Positions 7,961 to 15,859 of a stretch of DNA of 64,000 nucleotides are shown piece by piece. How positions within the stretch are numbered: the stretch's first letter is position 1; every line of letters begins with the position of its first letter. This DNA comes from Anaerolineales bacterium (GTDB taxonomy: Bacteria; Chloroflexota; Anaerolineae; Anaerolineales; UBA11579). The notes under the pieces are model-generated. The model was given only the letters and a program-made list of their open reading frames with translations. It made no database searches and had not been told where the DNA came from. The DNA is taken from positions 1,900,805 to 1,964,804 of the forward strand of contig CP075367.1 of assembly GCA_019454165.1 (NCBI GenBank), given 5' to 3'. The position numbers and the translations under genes are program-made.

Positions 7961-9091
7961 ATGGACCCCAAACGCTTCCACGATCTGGACACCCCTGAAC
8001 GAATTCTGCTCGGCCCCGGCCCCAGCGAGATGCCCGCCCGCGTGCTGCAGGCGATGGCGATGCCGGTCATCGGCCACCTGGACCCGGCCTTTTTGCAGAT
8101 CATGGATGATGTGCAGGAGTTGCTGCGCTTTGTCTTCCAGACCAAGAACCGCCTGACCATCCCGGTCTCCGGCACCGGCAGCGCCGGCATGGAAGCCGCG
8201 CTCAGCAACCTGATCGAGCCCGGCGACCGCGTCCTGATCGGCATCATCGGCTACTTCGGCGAGCGCATGTTCAACATGGCTGGCCGCTACGGCGCCACGG
8301 TGGACCGAATCGACGCGCCCTGGGGCCAGGTGCTGGACGTGGACGCGGTCAAGAAGCAGTTGGCCCAGCACAAGTACAAGCTGCTGGCCGTGGTGCACGG
8401 CGAAACCTCCAGCGGGGCGCAGCAGCCGCATATCAAAGAACTGGCCGCCGCGGCCCACGAGGCCGGCGCGTTGTTCGTACTCGACACGGTCGCATCGCTG
8501 GGCGGCGTGCCCGTCGAAGTCGACAAGTGGGACGTGGATGCGGCCTTCAGCGGCTCGCAGAAGGCCATCTCGGCTTCGCCCGGCCTGGCCCCGCTGACCT
8601 TTGGCCCGCGCGCGGAGAAAGCCCTGGCCGACCGCAAGGTGGGCGTGGGCAACTGGTACCTCTCGCTCGACGAGGTGCACAAGTACTGGGGCAAGGAGCG
8701 CACCTACCACCATACTGCCCCCATCCAACTGAACTACGCCATGCGCGAAGCGCTGCGCATTGTGGCCGAAGAAGGCCTGGAAACCCGCTTCGCCCGCCAC
8801 CAGCAGAACGCCGAAGACCTGTGGAAGGGCGTGGAAGACCTGGATATGGAGATGCTGGTGGCGCGTGAGCACCGCCTGCCCACCGTGACCGCGGTCAAAG
8901 TGCCTCCCACCGCCTCGCACGACCATGTGAAGAATCACCTGCTGGCCGATTACGGCATCGAGGTGGGCGCCGGCCTCGGCCCGCTGAAGGGCCAGATCTG
9001 GCGCATTGGCCTGATGGGCCACAGCAGCCGCAGGGAGTACGTCACCCTGGTGCTGGCCGCCATCCGCGAGATCCTGGAAAAGGCCAAGTAA
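7961..9091 (+). CDS. Serine-pyruvate / alanine-glyoxylate aminotransferase (class V)
   Basis: The 376-residue PLP enzyme starts with LLGPGPSEMP, typical of the alanine-glyoxylate/serine-pyruvate family, and carries the PLP lysine in GSQKAISASPGLA (about residue 197) and the substrate-binding Arg in WRIGLMGHSS near the end. Family members transfer the amino group of serine or alanine to glyoxylate or pyruvate, feeding glycine and hydroxypyruvate metabolism. Glycine cleavage (gcvPB) nearby in the window is consistent with serine/glycine turnover. The start has a good Shine-Dalgarno (AGGAGAG) 5 bases upstream. The exact donor/acceptor pair cannot be read from sequence. Confidence 0.88.
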   Translation: MDPKRFHDLDTPERILLGPGPSEMPARVLQAMAMPVIGHLDPAFLQIMDDVQELLRFVFQTKNRLTIPVSGTGSAGMEAALSNLIEPGDRVLIGIIGYFGERMFNMAGRYGATVDRIDAPWGQVLDVDAVKKQLAQHKYKLLAVVHGETSSGAQQPHIKELAAAAHEAGALFVLDTVASLGGVPVEVDKWDVDAAFSGSQKAISASPGLAPLTFGPRAEKALADRKVGVGNWYLSLDEVHKYWGKERTYHHTAPIQLNYAMREALRIVAEEGLETRFARHQQNAEDLWKGVEDLDMEMLVAREHRLPTVTAVKVPPTASHDHVKNHLLADYGIEVGAGLGPLKGQIWRIGLMGHSSRREYVTLVLAAIREILEKAK

Positions 9092-9107
9092 GCACACTTG
9101 CCCAATT

Positions 9108-9142
9108 ACACGCCGCCAGCGTTGCTGGCGGCGTGTTCGTTT
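9108..9142 (+). terminator. Intrinsic terminator after the aminotransferase
   Basis: A 13-bp stem ACACGCCGCCAGC/GCTGGCGGCGTGT with a GTT loop is followed by TCGTTT. Confidence 0.85.
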
Positions 9143-9185
9143 AAAGTCGCAGGCTGGCGGGTTTGTGGCCGACCGCCGGCCTGCC

Positions 9186-9191
9186 TATACT
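9186..9191 (+). promoter_or_regulatory. -10 box of a leaderless promoter
   Basis: TATACT lies 6 bases before the GTG at 9198, so transcription would start at or next to the start codon. Confidence 0.55.
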
Positions 9192-9197
9192 GGGGCA

Positions 9198-9581
9198 GTG
9201 AAGACCTCCCAGATCCAACTGCCGCCGGATGGCGATTGGCGTTCGACCCTGGCGCGCATCCGCGGCGGCACGCAGGGCCGCGTGATCCTGCTGTGGCCCG
9301 AGCGCGACGAGCCGCGCGCCCCGCGGCTGGTGCTGCAGCTGGCCGCCCGCCGCTGCCAGCGCTTGCGGGTGCCGCTGGCGCTGGTCACCAGCAAGCCGGA
9401 TATCCGCGCCATGGCGGATGAATTCGGCATCCCCACCTTTGGCAACGCCCGCCAGGCGCGCAAAGAGAGCTGGGACCTGCCGCCCAAGGTGAGCATGCCC
9501 AAACCGGCCCTGACCATGGAAGGCATCTACCTGCGCATCATGGCCGAGGAGCGCCGAGCGAAGTTGGCGGGGTTGGAGTAG
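9198..9581 (+). CDS. Conserved hypothetical protein
   Basis: A 127-residue soluble protein of alpha/beta character. It has a strand-like GRVILLWPERDE (about 25-36), the helix RLVLQLAARRCQRLRV, then PLALVTSKPDIRAMADEFGIPTF. This pattern resembles a small N-terminal domain seen in some larger Chloroflexota proteins (WPRRG...LALVT.DP..R..A...G.P.F), but here it stands alone. The GTG at 9198 is preferred over 9165 because a TATACT -10 box ends 6 bases before it, the pattern seen at many genes here. No function is proposed. Confidence 0.65.
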   Translation: MKTSQIQLPPDGDWRSTLARIRGGTQGRVILLWPERDEPRAPRLVLQLAARRCQRLRVPLALVTSKPDIRAMADEFGIPTFGNARQARKESWDLPPKVSMPKPALTMEGIYLRIMAEERRAKLAGLE

Positions 9582-9662
9582 CCGCAGATAAACACAGATG
9601 CAAAACCGATAAATCAATATCTGTGTTTATCCACAGTGCCATCCGCGTTCATCTGTGGATGA
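9582..9662. repeat. Intergenic CGCAGATAAACACAGATG repeat
   Basis: An imperfect inverted repeat built from cagataaacacagatg and atctgtgtttatccaca, followed by atctgtggat. This type of 'cagat..cacagat' element is common between genes in many bacteria. It sits directly before the ruvX promoter. Confidence 0.6.
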
Positions 9663-9672
9663 TCCCCGACTG

Positions 9673-9678
9673 TATACT
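9673..9678 (+). promoter_or_regulatory. -10 box of a leaderless promoter (ruvX)
   Basis: TATACT ends 6 bases before the ruvX ATG at 9685. No Shine-Dalgarno is visible. Confidence 0.6.
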
Positions 9679-9684
9679 TAACTC

Positions 9685-10086
9685 ATGCGAATTCTAGCCG
9701 TTGACCCCGGCGACAAGCGCATCGGCCTCGCGCTGAGCGATGCCAGCGGCACCATCGCCAGCCCCTTGCAGGTGCTGACGCACGAGAGCCGCACGGCCGA
9801 CGCGGCCCGCATCGCCGCCCTGGCGGCCCAGCACGCCGCCGAGCGCATCATCGTGGGCCAGGCCTTCGGCGAGGATGGCCAGCCCAACTACAGCGGGCGC
9901 AAAGCCGCCCGGCTGGCAGGCGCCCTGCGGGCAGCCACCAGCATCCCCGTGCAACTGTGGGAAGAGAGCTTCAGCACGCAGGAAGCGCTGGCTGCCCGCC
10001 GCGCCCTGGGCGCCGGCACGCAGGCTATTGACGCCAGCGCCGCGGCGGTGATCTTGCAAAATTATCTTGACGAAAGCAATTCATAG
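9685..10086 (+). CDS. ruvX: Putative pre-16S rRNA nuclease / RuvX (YqgF)
   Basis: The 133-residue RNase H-fold protein has MRILAVDPGDKRIGLALSD at the N-terminus (first catalytic Asp), the family motif IIVGQAFGEDGQP (normally IVVGLP), EESFSTQEA and a C-terminal IDASAAAVILQNYLD carrying the last acidic residue. YqgF trims the 5' end of pre-16S rRNA and has been described as a Holliday-junction resolvase. It is followed by mltG, an order conserved in many Gram-positive-type genomes. The start lies 6 bases after a -10 box, so the mRNA is probably leaderless. Confidence 0.92.
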   Translation: MRILAVDPGDKRIGLALSDASGTIASPLQVLTHESRTADAARIAALAAQHAAERIIVGQAFGEDGQPNYSGRKAARLAGALRAATSIPVQLWEESFSTQEALAARRALGAGTQAIDASAAAVILQNYLDESNS

Positions 10087-10096
10087 GAATCAACAG

Positions 10097-10202
10097 CATC
10101 ACCACAAAGCCACGAAGCACACAAAGGAATCAACTAAGGGCTGATTACCAATCTCCAATCTCCGATTTCGTTCTTTGTGCTCTTTGTGTCTTTGTGGTTA
10201 AA
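10097..10202. repeat. CACAAAG palindromic repeat, copy 1
   Basis: The left end accacaaagccacgaagcac and the right end gtgtctttgtggtta are inverted copies around an unrelated centre. A second copy lies at 37250-37326. The right end of this copy contributes the first bases of the mltG -10 box. Confidence 0.75.
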
Positions 10203-10204
10203 CT
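10199..10204 (+). promoter_or_regulatory. -10 box of a leaderless promoter (mltG)
   Basis: TAAACT ends 6 bases before the mltG ATG. Its first bases (TTA) belong to the CACAAAG repeat. Confidence 0.55.
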
Positions 10205-10210
10205 TTCTCT

Positions 10211-11326
10211 ATGCGTGCCCTCATCGCCCTCGGTTTCGTAGTTCTACTCGCCTTTCTGGCCTTCCTCGGCGGCAGCACCTTACTGGCCCGCGCCGAAACC
10301 CTGTTCGGCCCGCCCTCGCCGGCCCTTAGCGCGTTCCAGCGCGTACGCGTCGGCATGGAGCTGGGCTGGCGCGCCGAAGCGCTGCGCCGCCCGGTGGACC
10401 CGGCAGCTGTGCCCGCTCCCTTCATCATCCCCCAAGGCGAAGCCACCCGTCAGATCGTCTCGCGCCTGTGGCAGGACAACTTGATCCACGAGGGCCAGTT
10501 GTTCAGCAACTACCTCGTCTACACCGGCAAAGATACGCAGCTGCAGGCCGGCACCTTTCAACTCAGCGCGGCGATGAGCGCGGTCGAGATCGCCGAGGCA
10601 CTGCTCGACCCCACGCCGGAGCATGTGACCCTGGTGATCCTGCCCGGCTGGCGGCTGGAGGAGATCGCCGCCAGCCTGCCTAGCGCGGGCGTGAATGTCT
10701 CGCCCGAGGAATTCGTGCGCCTGGCGACCTCCACACCCAACGAGCTGGCGCTGCACACCGAGATGCCGAGCGGCTCGACGCTGGAGGGTTTCCTGCTGCC
10801 GGGCAGCTACGAAATCCCGCGCGAGGCAGGTGCCATCGACCTGCTGCTGACCCTGCTGGACAGCGAGGTCTTCTTGGCGCAAATGACGCCGGAGCTGGTG
10901 GCCGGCTTCCAGGCCCAAGGGCTCAGCATCTACGACGCACTGATCCTGGCGTCCATCGTCGAGCGCGAGTCGGTTATCGCGTCTGAAATGCCGCTGATCG
11001 CTTCGGTGTTCCACAACCGGCTGGATATTGGCATGAAGCTGCAAGCCGACCCCACCGTGCAGTACGCGGTGGGGTACGACGGCCGCGGCCAGTGGTGGCC
11101 CAGCCCGCTCACGGTGTCCGACCTGCAGTTCGACTCACCCTACAACACCTACCTCTACGCCGGCCTGCCGCCCAGCCCCATCGCCGCCCCCAGCGCGGGA
11201 GCGCTGCAAGCGGTCGCCTTCCCCGCCGCTTCGCCGTATTACTACTTCCAGGCCGCCTGTGACGGCTCCGGCGCGCATGTGTTCGCAGTCAGCTACGAAG
11301 AGCACCTGACGAACAACTGCCACTAG
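10211..11326 (+). CDS. mltG: Endolytic murein transglycosylase MltG
   Basis: The 371-residue protein has one N-terminal membrane helix (about residues 5-24), a LysM-like region with FIIPQGEATRQIVSRLW, and the YceG/MltG catalytic domain. The catalytic Glu lies in ILASIVERES (about residue 256), and family motifs VFHNRLDIGMKLQADPTVQY, SPYNTYLYAGLPPSPIAAP and AVAFPA follow. MltG cleaves nascent peptidoglycan strands at the outer face of the membrane and sets glycan chain length. It is probably transcribed from its own leaderless promoter, although ruvX is 124 bases upstream. All catalytic-domain motifs are intact, in contrast with the pseudo-PBP at 5542-7869. Confidence 0.93.
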   Translation: MRALIALGFVVLLAFLAFLGGSTLLARAETLFGPPSPALSAFQRVRVGMELGWRAEALRRPVDPAAVPAPFIIPQGEATRQIVSRLWQDNLIHEGQLFSNYLVYTGKDTQLQAGTFQLSAAMSAVEIAEALLDPTPEHVTLVILPGWRLEEIAASLPSAGVNVSPEEFVRLATSTPNELALHTEMPSGSTLEGFLLPGSYEIPREAGAIDLLLTLLDSEVFLAQMTPELVAGFQAQGLSIYDALILASIVERESVIASEMPLIASVFHNRLDIGMKLQADPTVQYAVGYDGRGQWWPSPLTVSDLQFDSPYNTYLYAGLPPSPIAAPSAGALQAVAFPAASPYYYFQAACDGSGAHVFAVSYEEHLTNNCH

Positions 11327-11359
11327 CTACCTCCTGCTGAGTACATATTTGCCGAGTTG

Positions 11360-11388
11360 TTGACATCCTCTCTACAAAGATGTAGCAT
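11360..11388 (+). promoter_or_regulatory. Promoter of the ABC/XRE operon
   Basis: Consensus -35 TTGACA (11360-11365) is followed after 17 bases by TAGCAT (11383-11388). TAGCATAT at 11383-11390 and ATATGTGCTA at 11408-11417 form an imperfect inverted repeat around the start point, a possible operator for the XRE protein of the same operon. Confidence 0.6.
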
Positions 11389-11441
11389 ATATACTATACT
11401 ATGAATAATATGTGCTATGGCCTGAGCCAAGGATAGGGAAG

Positions 11442-12353
11442 ATGTCAAAGACAGATACAGCCATACAAGTCACAGGCCTACAGATGCGCTATGGGGATCT
11501 TGTGGTTCTGAATGGAGTCGATTTTTCTGTGCGCCGTGGCGAAGTGCTGGTGCTACTGGGGCCGAATGGCGCCGGAAAAACGACCATCATAGAGATCCTG
11601 GAAGGCTTTCGTGGACGCTCTGGCGGAAGTGCGAGCGTGCTCGGAAGCGACCCCGAGCACGCCGATGAGGCCTGGCGCGCCCGCGTGGGGATCGTGCTCC
11701 AATCCTGGCGTGATCACTCCGCATGGCGAGTGCGAAAGCTGCTTGACCACTTTGGCAAGTACTTCGGACCCTACTCCACCGATGAGCGTGCGCGCCCAGT
11801 CGGCACGGATACGTTGCTTCAGCTTGTCGGCCTGACAGATCATGCCCACAAGAAGGTGGGCGAACTTTCGGGCGGCATGCGCCGCCGGCTGGATGTCGCC
11901 ATTGGGTTGGTGGGCAATCCTGAAGTCCTGTTCCTGGACGAGCCTACGGTGGGGTTTGACCCAAAAGCCAGGCGAGAATTTCATGACGTCATTCACCGGC
12001 TGGCTGACCTGCAGGGCACGACCATTTTGCTTTCCACCCATGATCTGGACGAAGCGGAAAAGCTGAGTGACCGCATTCTCATCCTGGCTGGGGGCAAGAT
12101 CGTCGCCAACGGAAGCGCCGACCAGCTTAGAAAAGAATTCTCCGATCAAACTGAGGTTATTTGGACGCAGGATGATCAGCGGCATGTCCACGCCGGCCGC
12201 GATGCAACGAGCTTTGCACGCAATCTACTGGCTCAGCATCCCGAAGGCATCACCAATCTGGAAATTCGACACGCCAGCCTGGAAGATGCGTACATGACCA
12301 TCGTACAAACGCAGGAGACAACCCGCAGCCAGAAAGAGGGAAAGCAAGCATGA
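11442..12353 (+). CDS. ABC transporter ATP-binding protein (ABC-2 type exporter)
   Basis: A 303-residue ATPase: Walker A GPNGAGKTT (about 38-46), Q-loop IVLQSWRDHSAWRV, signature LSGGMRRRLD, Walker B VLFLDEPTVGFDP and H-loop STHD, all intact. This is the DrrA/CcmA-like group that energises ABC-2 exporters. The C-terminal extension of about 80 residues is common in drug and lipid exporters. The ATG at 11442 has AGGGAAG upstream. It overlaps the permease gene by 4 bases (ATGA), so translation is coupled. Substrate unknown. Confidence 0.9.
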   Translation: MSKTDTAIQVTGLQMRYGDLVVLNGVDFSVRRGEVLVLLGPNGAGKTTIIEILEGFRGRSGGSASVLGSDPEHADEAWRARVGIVLQSWRDHSAWRVRKLLDHFGKYFGPYSTDERARPVGTDTLLQLVGLTDHAHKKVGELSGGMRRRLDVAIGLVGNPEVLFLDEPTVGFDPKARREFHDVIHRLADLQGTTILLSTHDLDEAEKLSDRILILAGGKIVANGSADQLRKEFSDQTEVIWTQDDQRHVHAGRDATSFARNLLAQHPEGITNLEIRHASLEDAYMTIVQTQETTRSQKEGKQA

Positions 12354-13180
12354 AAACAATGACCAGTGTGATACGGCTCGGCTTGACGCGGGGATGGATC
12401 GAATTTTGGATGAACGCCTTGTCCTTACAAGGGCTGGTCGGCCTGTTTCTCGCCCCCACCATTCTCTTGGCCCTGCTTTGGATGTTTCGCGTCAGAGAAG
12501 TCGAAGGGGTTTCCTTTGCGCTACTAATGCTGCCCGGCTTCTTGGCTTTGCAGCTAACCCAAGAGGGCCTCATGGGGGTTGCCAACAAACTCGCCTTTGA
12601 CCGTGAGGATGGCACGCTTCTGCGCGCCAAGGCACTGCCCCAGGGTATGCCAGCCTACTTGATCGCGCGGGTTGTCGTTATTGTCCTCTCCGCCTTCGTG
12701 AGCTTAATGCTCGTGATCATTCCCGGCTTGTTCATAGTGCCCAGCCTGGCAACCGTCGGCGTGGCGGGCTTTGTAACTTTGGTGTGGGTGTTGGCGCTCG
12801 GGTTTCTAGCGCTGGCTCCGATAGGGGCAGTTATTGGCGCCATCGTTAAAAGCCCTAGCGGGGCCGTTGGCCTGAGCATTTTGCCCATGGGAATAATGAT
12901 CGCCATTTCGGGCATCTTTTACCCGCTCAAGACGCTACCGGTGATCAGCGAGATCTTTCCAGTGTATTGGATTGGCCTTGGGCTTCGCTCAGCCTTGCTG
13001 CCTGAAATGGCCGCCGCCGTTGAGATCGGAGGCACGTGGCGGCCTCTTGAAACCGCGCTCGTGCTTGCCGCCTGGGCCGCGGCAGGCTTGTTGCTAGCGC
13101 CGGGCTTTCTGCGCCGCATGGCCCGCCGTGCCTCAGGCAGCGAAATGGAGGCAGGCAGACGGCGCTATACTCAGAGCTAG
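12350..13180 (+). CDS. ABC-2 type transporter permease
   Basis: The 276-residue membrane protein has six predicted helices (for example FLAPTILLALLWMF, VVVIVLSAFVSLMLVIIPG, GFVTLVWVLALGFLALAPIG and VGLSILPMGIMIAISG) arranged as in ABC-2 permeases, including the FDREDGTLLRAKALP amphipathic stretch typical of the family. It is the membrane partner of the ATPase before it and lies 12 bases before an XRE regulator gene. A drug or antimicrobial exporter is plausible, but no substrate determinant is visible. Confidence 0.88.
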   Translation: MKTMTSVIRLGLTRGWIEFWMNALSLQGLVGLFLAPTILLALLWMFRVREVEGVSFALLMLPGFLALQLTQEGLMGVANKLAFDREDGTLLRAKALPQGMPAYLIARVVVIVLSAFVSLMLVIIPGLFIVPSLATVGVAGFVTLVWVLALGFLALAPIGAVIGAIVKSPSGAVGLSILPMGIMIAISGIFYPLKTLPVISEIFPVYWIGLGLRSALLPEMAAAVEIGGTWRPLETALVLAAWAAAGLLLAPGFLRRMARRASGSEMEAGRRRYTQS

Positions 13181-13192
13181 AAGGCTATTTTT

Positions 13193-13429
13193 ATGGAGAG
13201 TGACGGCATTCTTTTTAACCGCATCGCCGTGTTGCGTGCGGAACGGCAGATATCGCGCCGCGAGCTAGCCAATGCGCTAAACATCCACTACCAAACCGTA
13301 GGGTATCTCGAGCGCGGCGAGTTTAATCCCAGCCTGCAACTCGCCCTGCGCATTGCGGATTACTTCGGGGTCTCGGTCGAGACTGTCTTTTCTCTAAAGC
13401 CGTTTGAAGGTATTGGCAAGTCCTCCTAA
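13193..13429 (+). CDS. XRE-family transcriptional regulator (Cro/CI type)
   Basis: The 78-residue protein is one helix-turn-helix domain: IAVLRAERQISRRELANALN is helix 1-2 and YQTVGYLERGEFNPSLQLALRIADYF is the recognition helix and scaffold. It resembles the small YozG-like regulators that often accompany ABC-2 exporters. It is the last gene of the exporter operon and probably autoregulates it through the palindromic sequence at 11383-11417. Confidence 0.88.
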   Translation: MESDGILFNRIAVLRAERQISRRELANALNIHYQTVGYLERGEFNPSLQLALRIADYFGVSVETVFSLKPFEGIGKSS

Positions 13430-13462
13430 GGGGGTACGAGAAGGGGAAGTTCATCTTCGCGG

Positions 13463-13468
13463 TAAACT
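13463..13468 (+). promoter_or_regulatory. -10 box of a leaderless promoter (CBS-like gene)
   Basis: TAAACT ends 6 bases before the ATG at 13475. No Shine-Dalgarno is present in the six intervening bases. Confidence 0.55.
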
Positions 13469-13474
13469 TAGCCC

Positions 13475-14881
13475 ATGGCCCTCCCTGAATCCAAAGACCA
13501 GCGCGTTTACAACGACATCATTGGCACCATGGGCAACACCCCCCTGGTGCGCCTCAACAAGGTCACCAAGGGCGCCAAAGCCCCCTTGTACGCCAAAGTG
13601 GAGTTCTTCAACCCGGGCGGCTCGGTCAAAGACCGCATCGGCAAGAACATCATCGACGAGGCCGAGGCCAGCGGGCGGCTGAAGCCCGGCGGCACCATTG
13701 TGGAGGCCACCTCCGGCAATACCGGCGTGGGCCTGGCTATCGTGGCCGCCATCCGCGGCTACAAGTGCATCTTCGTCATGCCAGACAAGATGAGCCAGGA
13801 GAAGATCCAGCTGCTGCGCGCCTTTGGCGCCAAGGTGGTCATCACCCCCACCGCTGTCGCGCCCGAAGATCCGCGCTCATACTACAAAGTCGCCAACCGC
13901 CTGGCCACCGAGACGCCCAACACCATTCTGGCCAACCAGTACTACAACCCGGAGAACCCGCGCAGCCATTACCTGACCACCGGCCCCGAGATCTGGGAGC
14001 AGACCGGCGGCAAGGTGACGGATGTGATCATTTCGATGGGCACGGGTGGCACCATCAGCGGCGTCGGCAAGTATCTTAAGGAAAAGAACCCCGATATTCG
14101 CATCATTGGCGTGGACCCGGTCGGCTCTATCCTCAAAGAGATCTGGGAGAACAAAGGCAAGATCCCGCCGGGTGTCGAGGCCATCACCTACAAAGTGGAA
14201 GGCATCGGCGAGGACTTTCTGCCCGGCACGACCGACCTGAGCGTGGTGGATGACATTATCCGCGTGACCGACAAGGAATGTTTTATCGTCACGCGCCAAC
14301 TGGTGAGCCAGGAAGGCATCTTCGCCGGCGGCTCCTCTGGGGCCGCCGTGGCCGGGGCGCTCAAGTACCTCGAAACTCTGCCGGCTGACCGCATCGCGGT
14401 AGTGATCCTGCCTGACTCGGGCAACCGTTACCTCACCAAGCTGTTCGACGACAAGTGGATGCGCGAGAACGGCTTCCTCGACTCCGAATGGAGCGAAGCC
14501 ACCCTGCGCGAGGTGCTGGGCGGCAAGAGCCTCAGCGAGCTCATCTCGGCCTCGGCCGAGGACCGCATTGCCGACGTGGTCAGCAAGATGAAGCAGTACG
14601 GCATCTCGCAGCTACCGGTTGTGGACGCCGAAGGCCAGGTGAGCGGCATCGTGCGCGAAGGCGACCTGCTGACCCATCTGATCGACTCCAAGAACGGCCG
14701 CCCGGGCGAAGACAGCATCGCCGCCCTGCTGCAGCCGGCGCCCAACAGCCTGCCCGCCAGCACCCTGCTGCCCGACGCCATGCAAGAGATCGTGCGCAAC
14801 AACGCCGTGCTGGTCAATGATGGCGGCCGCCTGGTCGGCATCCTCACCAAGATCGATGTGCTGGATTTCATCAACGGGTAG
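13475..14881 (+). CDS. cbs: Cystathionine beta-synthase / cysteine synthase with CBS domains
   Basis: A 468-residue protein. Residues 1-330 are a fold-type II PLP enzyme with IGNTPLVRL-like IGTMGNTPLVRLN, the PLP lysine in FFNPGGSVKDRIG (about residue 54), the phosphate loop TSGNTGVGLA and the GTGGTISG loop. Residues 345-468 hold two CBS domains (ISQLPVVDAEGQVSGIV and NAVLVNDGGRLVGILT), which in this family bind adenosyl ligands such as SAM. The enzyme condenses serine with homocysteine, or makes cysteine from an activated serine and sulfide. The ParB-fold serine kinase-like gene downstream raises the second option. Probably leaderless. Confidence 0.9.
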   Translation: MALPESKDQRVYNDIIGTMGNTPLVRLNKVTKGAKAPLYAKVEFFNPGGSVKDRIGKNIIDEAEASGRLKPGGTIVEATSGNTGVGLAIVAAIRGYKCIFVMPDKMSQEKIQLLRAFGAKVVITPTAVAPEDPRSYYKVANRLATETPNTILANQYYNPENPRSHYLTTGPEIWEQTGGKVTDVIISMGTGGTISGVGKYLKEKNPDIRIIGVDPVGSILKEIWENKGKIPPGVEAITYKVEGIGEDFLPGTTDLSVVDDIIRVTDKECFIVTRQLVSQEGIFAGGSSGAAVAGALKYLETLPADRIAVVILPDSGNRYLTKLFDDKWMRENGFLDSEWSEATLREVLGGKSLSELISASAEDRIADVVSKMKQYGISQLPVVDAEGQVSGIVREGDLLTHLIDSKNGRPGEDSIAALLQPAPNSLPASTLLPDAMQEIVRNNAVLVNDGGRLVGILTKIDVLDFING

Positions 14882-14885
14882 CTGA

Positions 14886-15010
14886 CAGTCTACAGTTGGC
14901 AGTCAACAGAAAGTGAGCAGTGATTGGTGAACAGTGATCAGGTGACCATGCAACTAAGCCACCAGTTACTAATGACAGTTTTATTCATCCTTCATCCCTC
15001 ATCCTTCATC
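14886..15010. repeat. Simple repeats (GTGAACAGTGATCAG and TTCATCC)
   Basis: Tandem-like copies of gtgagcagtgattggtgaacagtgatcag are followed by three ttcatcc(c/t)tcatcc units. No gene is visible. It is related to the repeat at 161-236. Confidence 0.65.
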
Positions 15011-15016
15011 ATTTAA

Positions 15017-15850
15017 ATGACCCTCCCCACCCTCCGCATCGTCCCCTCGCCTGACCTGGTGCCGCACGAGTGGCACGACGACCAGCGCAGCCAGCCGCTT
15101 ATCGAGCGGCTGCGCGCCAGCGGCGTGCTGCGCAACCCGCCCATGGTCACGCCGCTGCCGGATGGCAGCGGGCGTTACATGGTGCTGGACGGCGCCAACC
15201 GCACCAGCGCCCTCAACCATATGGGCATCCCCCACGCGCTCGTACAAGTCGTGGAAGCCGATCACCCGGGGCTGGACCTGCACACCTGGAACCATGTGTT
15301 GTGGGATTGGGACGGTGCCGAGTTTTTGCAAGCACTGAGCCAACTGCCGGATGTGACCCTGCGTGATATTGACCCCGGCGTACGCCGCCCGCAGACCCGC
15401 TGGCCGATCAAGACCCTGGTGTGGGTGCAGACCCAGGACGGCAAAGCCCACATCGCCCGCAGCGTGCCGGGTGACCTGGCCAGCCGCACGCAGGCGCTCA
15501 ACAAGATCGCCGAGCTGTACGCCAAGAAAGCGGTCGTAGACCGCACGACCGCCCAACAGGTGCGCGAGCTGCACGGCAAGTATGAGAACCTGACCGCTAT
15601 CGTGGTCTACCCGCCCTTCAAAGTCAGCGAAGTGCTGGAGCTGTGCGCCGCCGGCGTGCTGCTGCCGCCCGGCATCACCCGTTTCACGGTGTCGCCGCGC
15701 GCTCTGCGCGTCAACTACCCGCTGGATGAGCTTTCGGCGAACAAATCACTGGAAGAAAAGAACGAAGCGCTGCAACGCTGGGTCAACGAGCGCACCGCCC
15801 GCAAAGGCGTGCGCTATTACGCCGAGCCCACCGTGCTGTACGACGAGTAA
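15017..15850 (+). CDS. ParB/Srx-fold protein, SbnI/SerK-like (possible free-serine kinase)
   Basis: The 277-residue protein begins with a ParB-N-like domain: PSPDLVPHEWHDDQRSQPLI, GVLRNPPMVTPL, then YMVLDGANRTSALNHMGI, the counterpart of the LDGHHR motif of SerK and SbnI. Those proteins are ATP- or ADP-dependent kinases that turn free serine into O-phosphoserine for cysteine or siderophore synthesis. The His of LDGHHR is replaced by Asn here, so activity is not certain. It follows a CBS/cysteine-synthase-like gene by 135 bases, which fits an O-phosphoserine route. The C-terminal half (about 130-277) is less recognisable. A plain DNA-binding ParB role seems unlikely, as no HTH is visible. Confidence 0.65.
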   Translation: MTLPTLRIVPSPDLVPHEWHDDQRSQPLIERLRASGVLRNPPMVTPLPDGSGRYMVLDGANRTSALNHMGIPHALVQVVEADHPGLDLHTWNHVLWDWDGAEFLQALSQLPDVTLRDIDPGVRRPQTRWPIKTLVWVQTQDGKAHIARSVPGDLASRTQALNKIAELYAKKAVVDRTTAQQVRELHGKYENLTAIVVYPPFKVSEVLELCAAGVLLPPGITRFTVSPRALRVNYPLDELSANKSLEEKNEALQRWVNERTARKGVRYYAEPTVLYDE

Positions 15851-15859
15851 GCTGGCGTA

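Noticed and set aside
7870..8247. Extended N-terminus of the PBP-like protein
   Set aside because: These codons overlap the divergent aminotransferase gene, which has a strong ribosome site and full domain. The extension lacks any recognisable domain.
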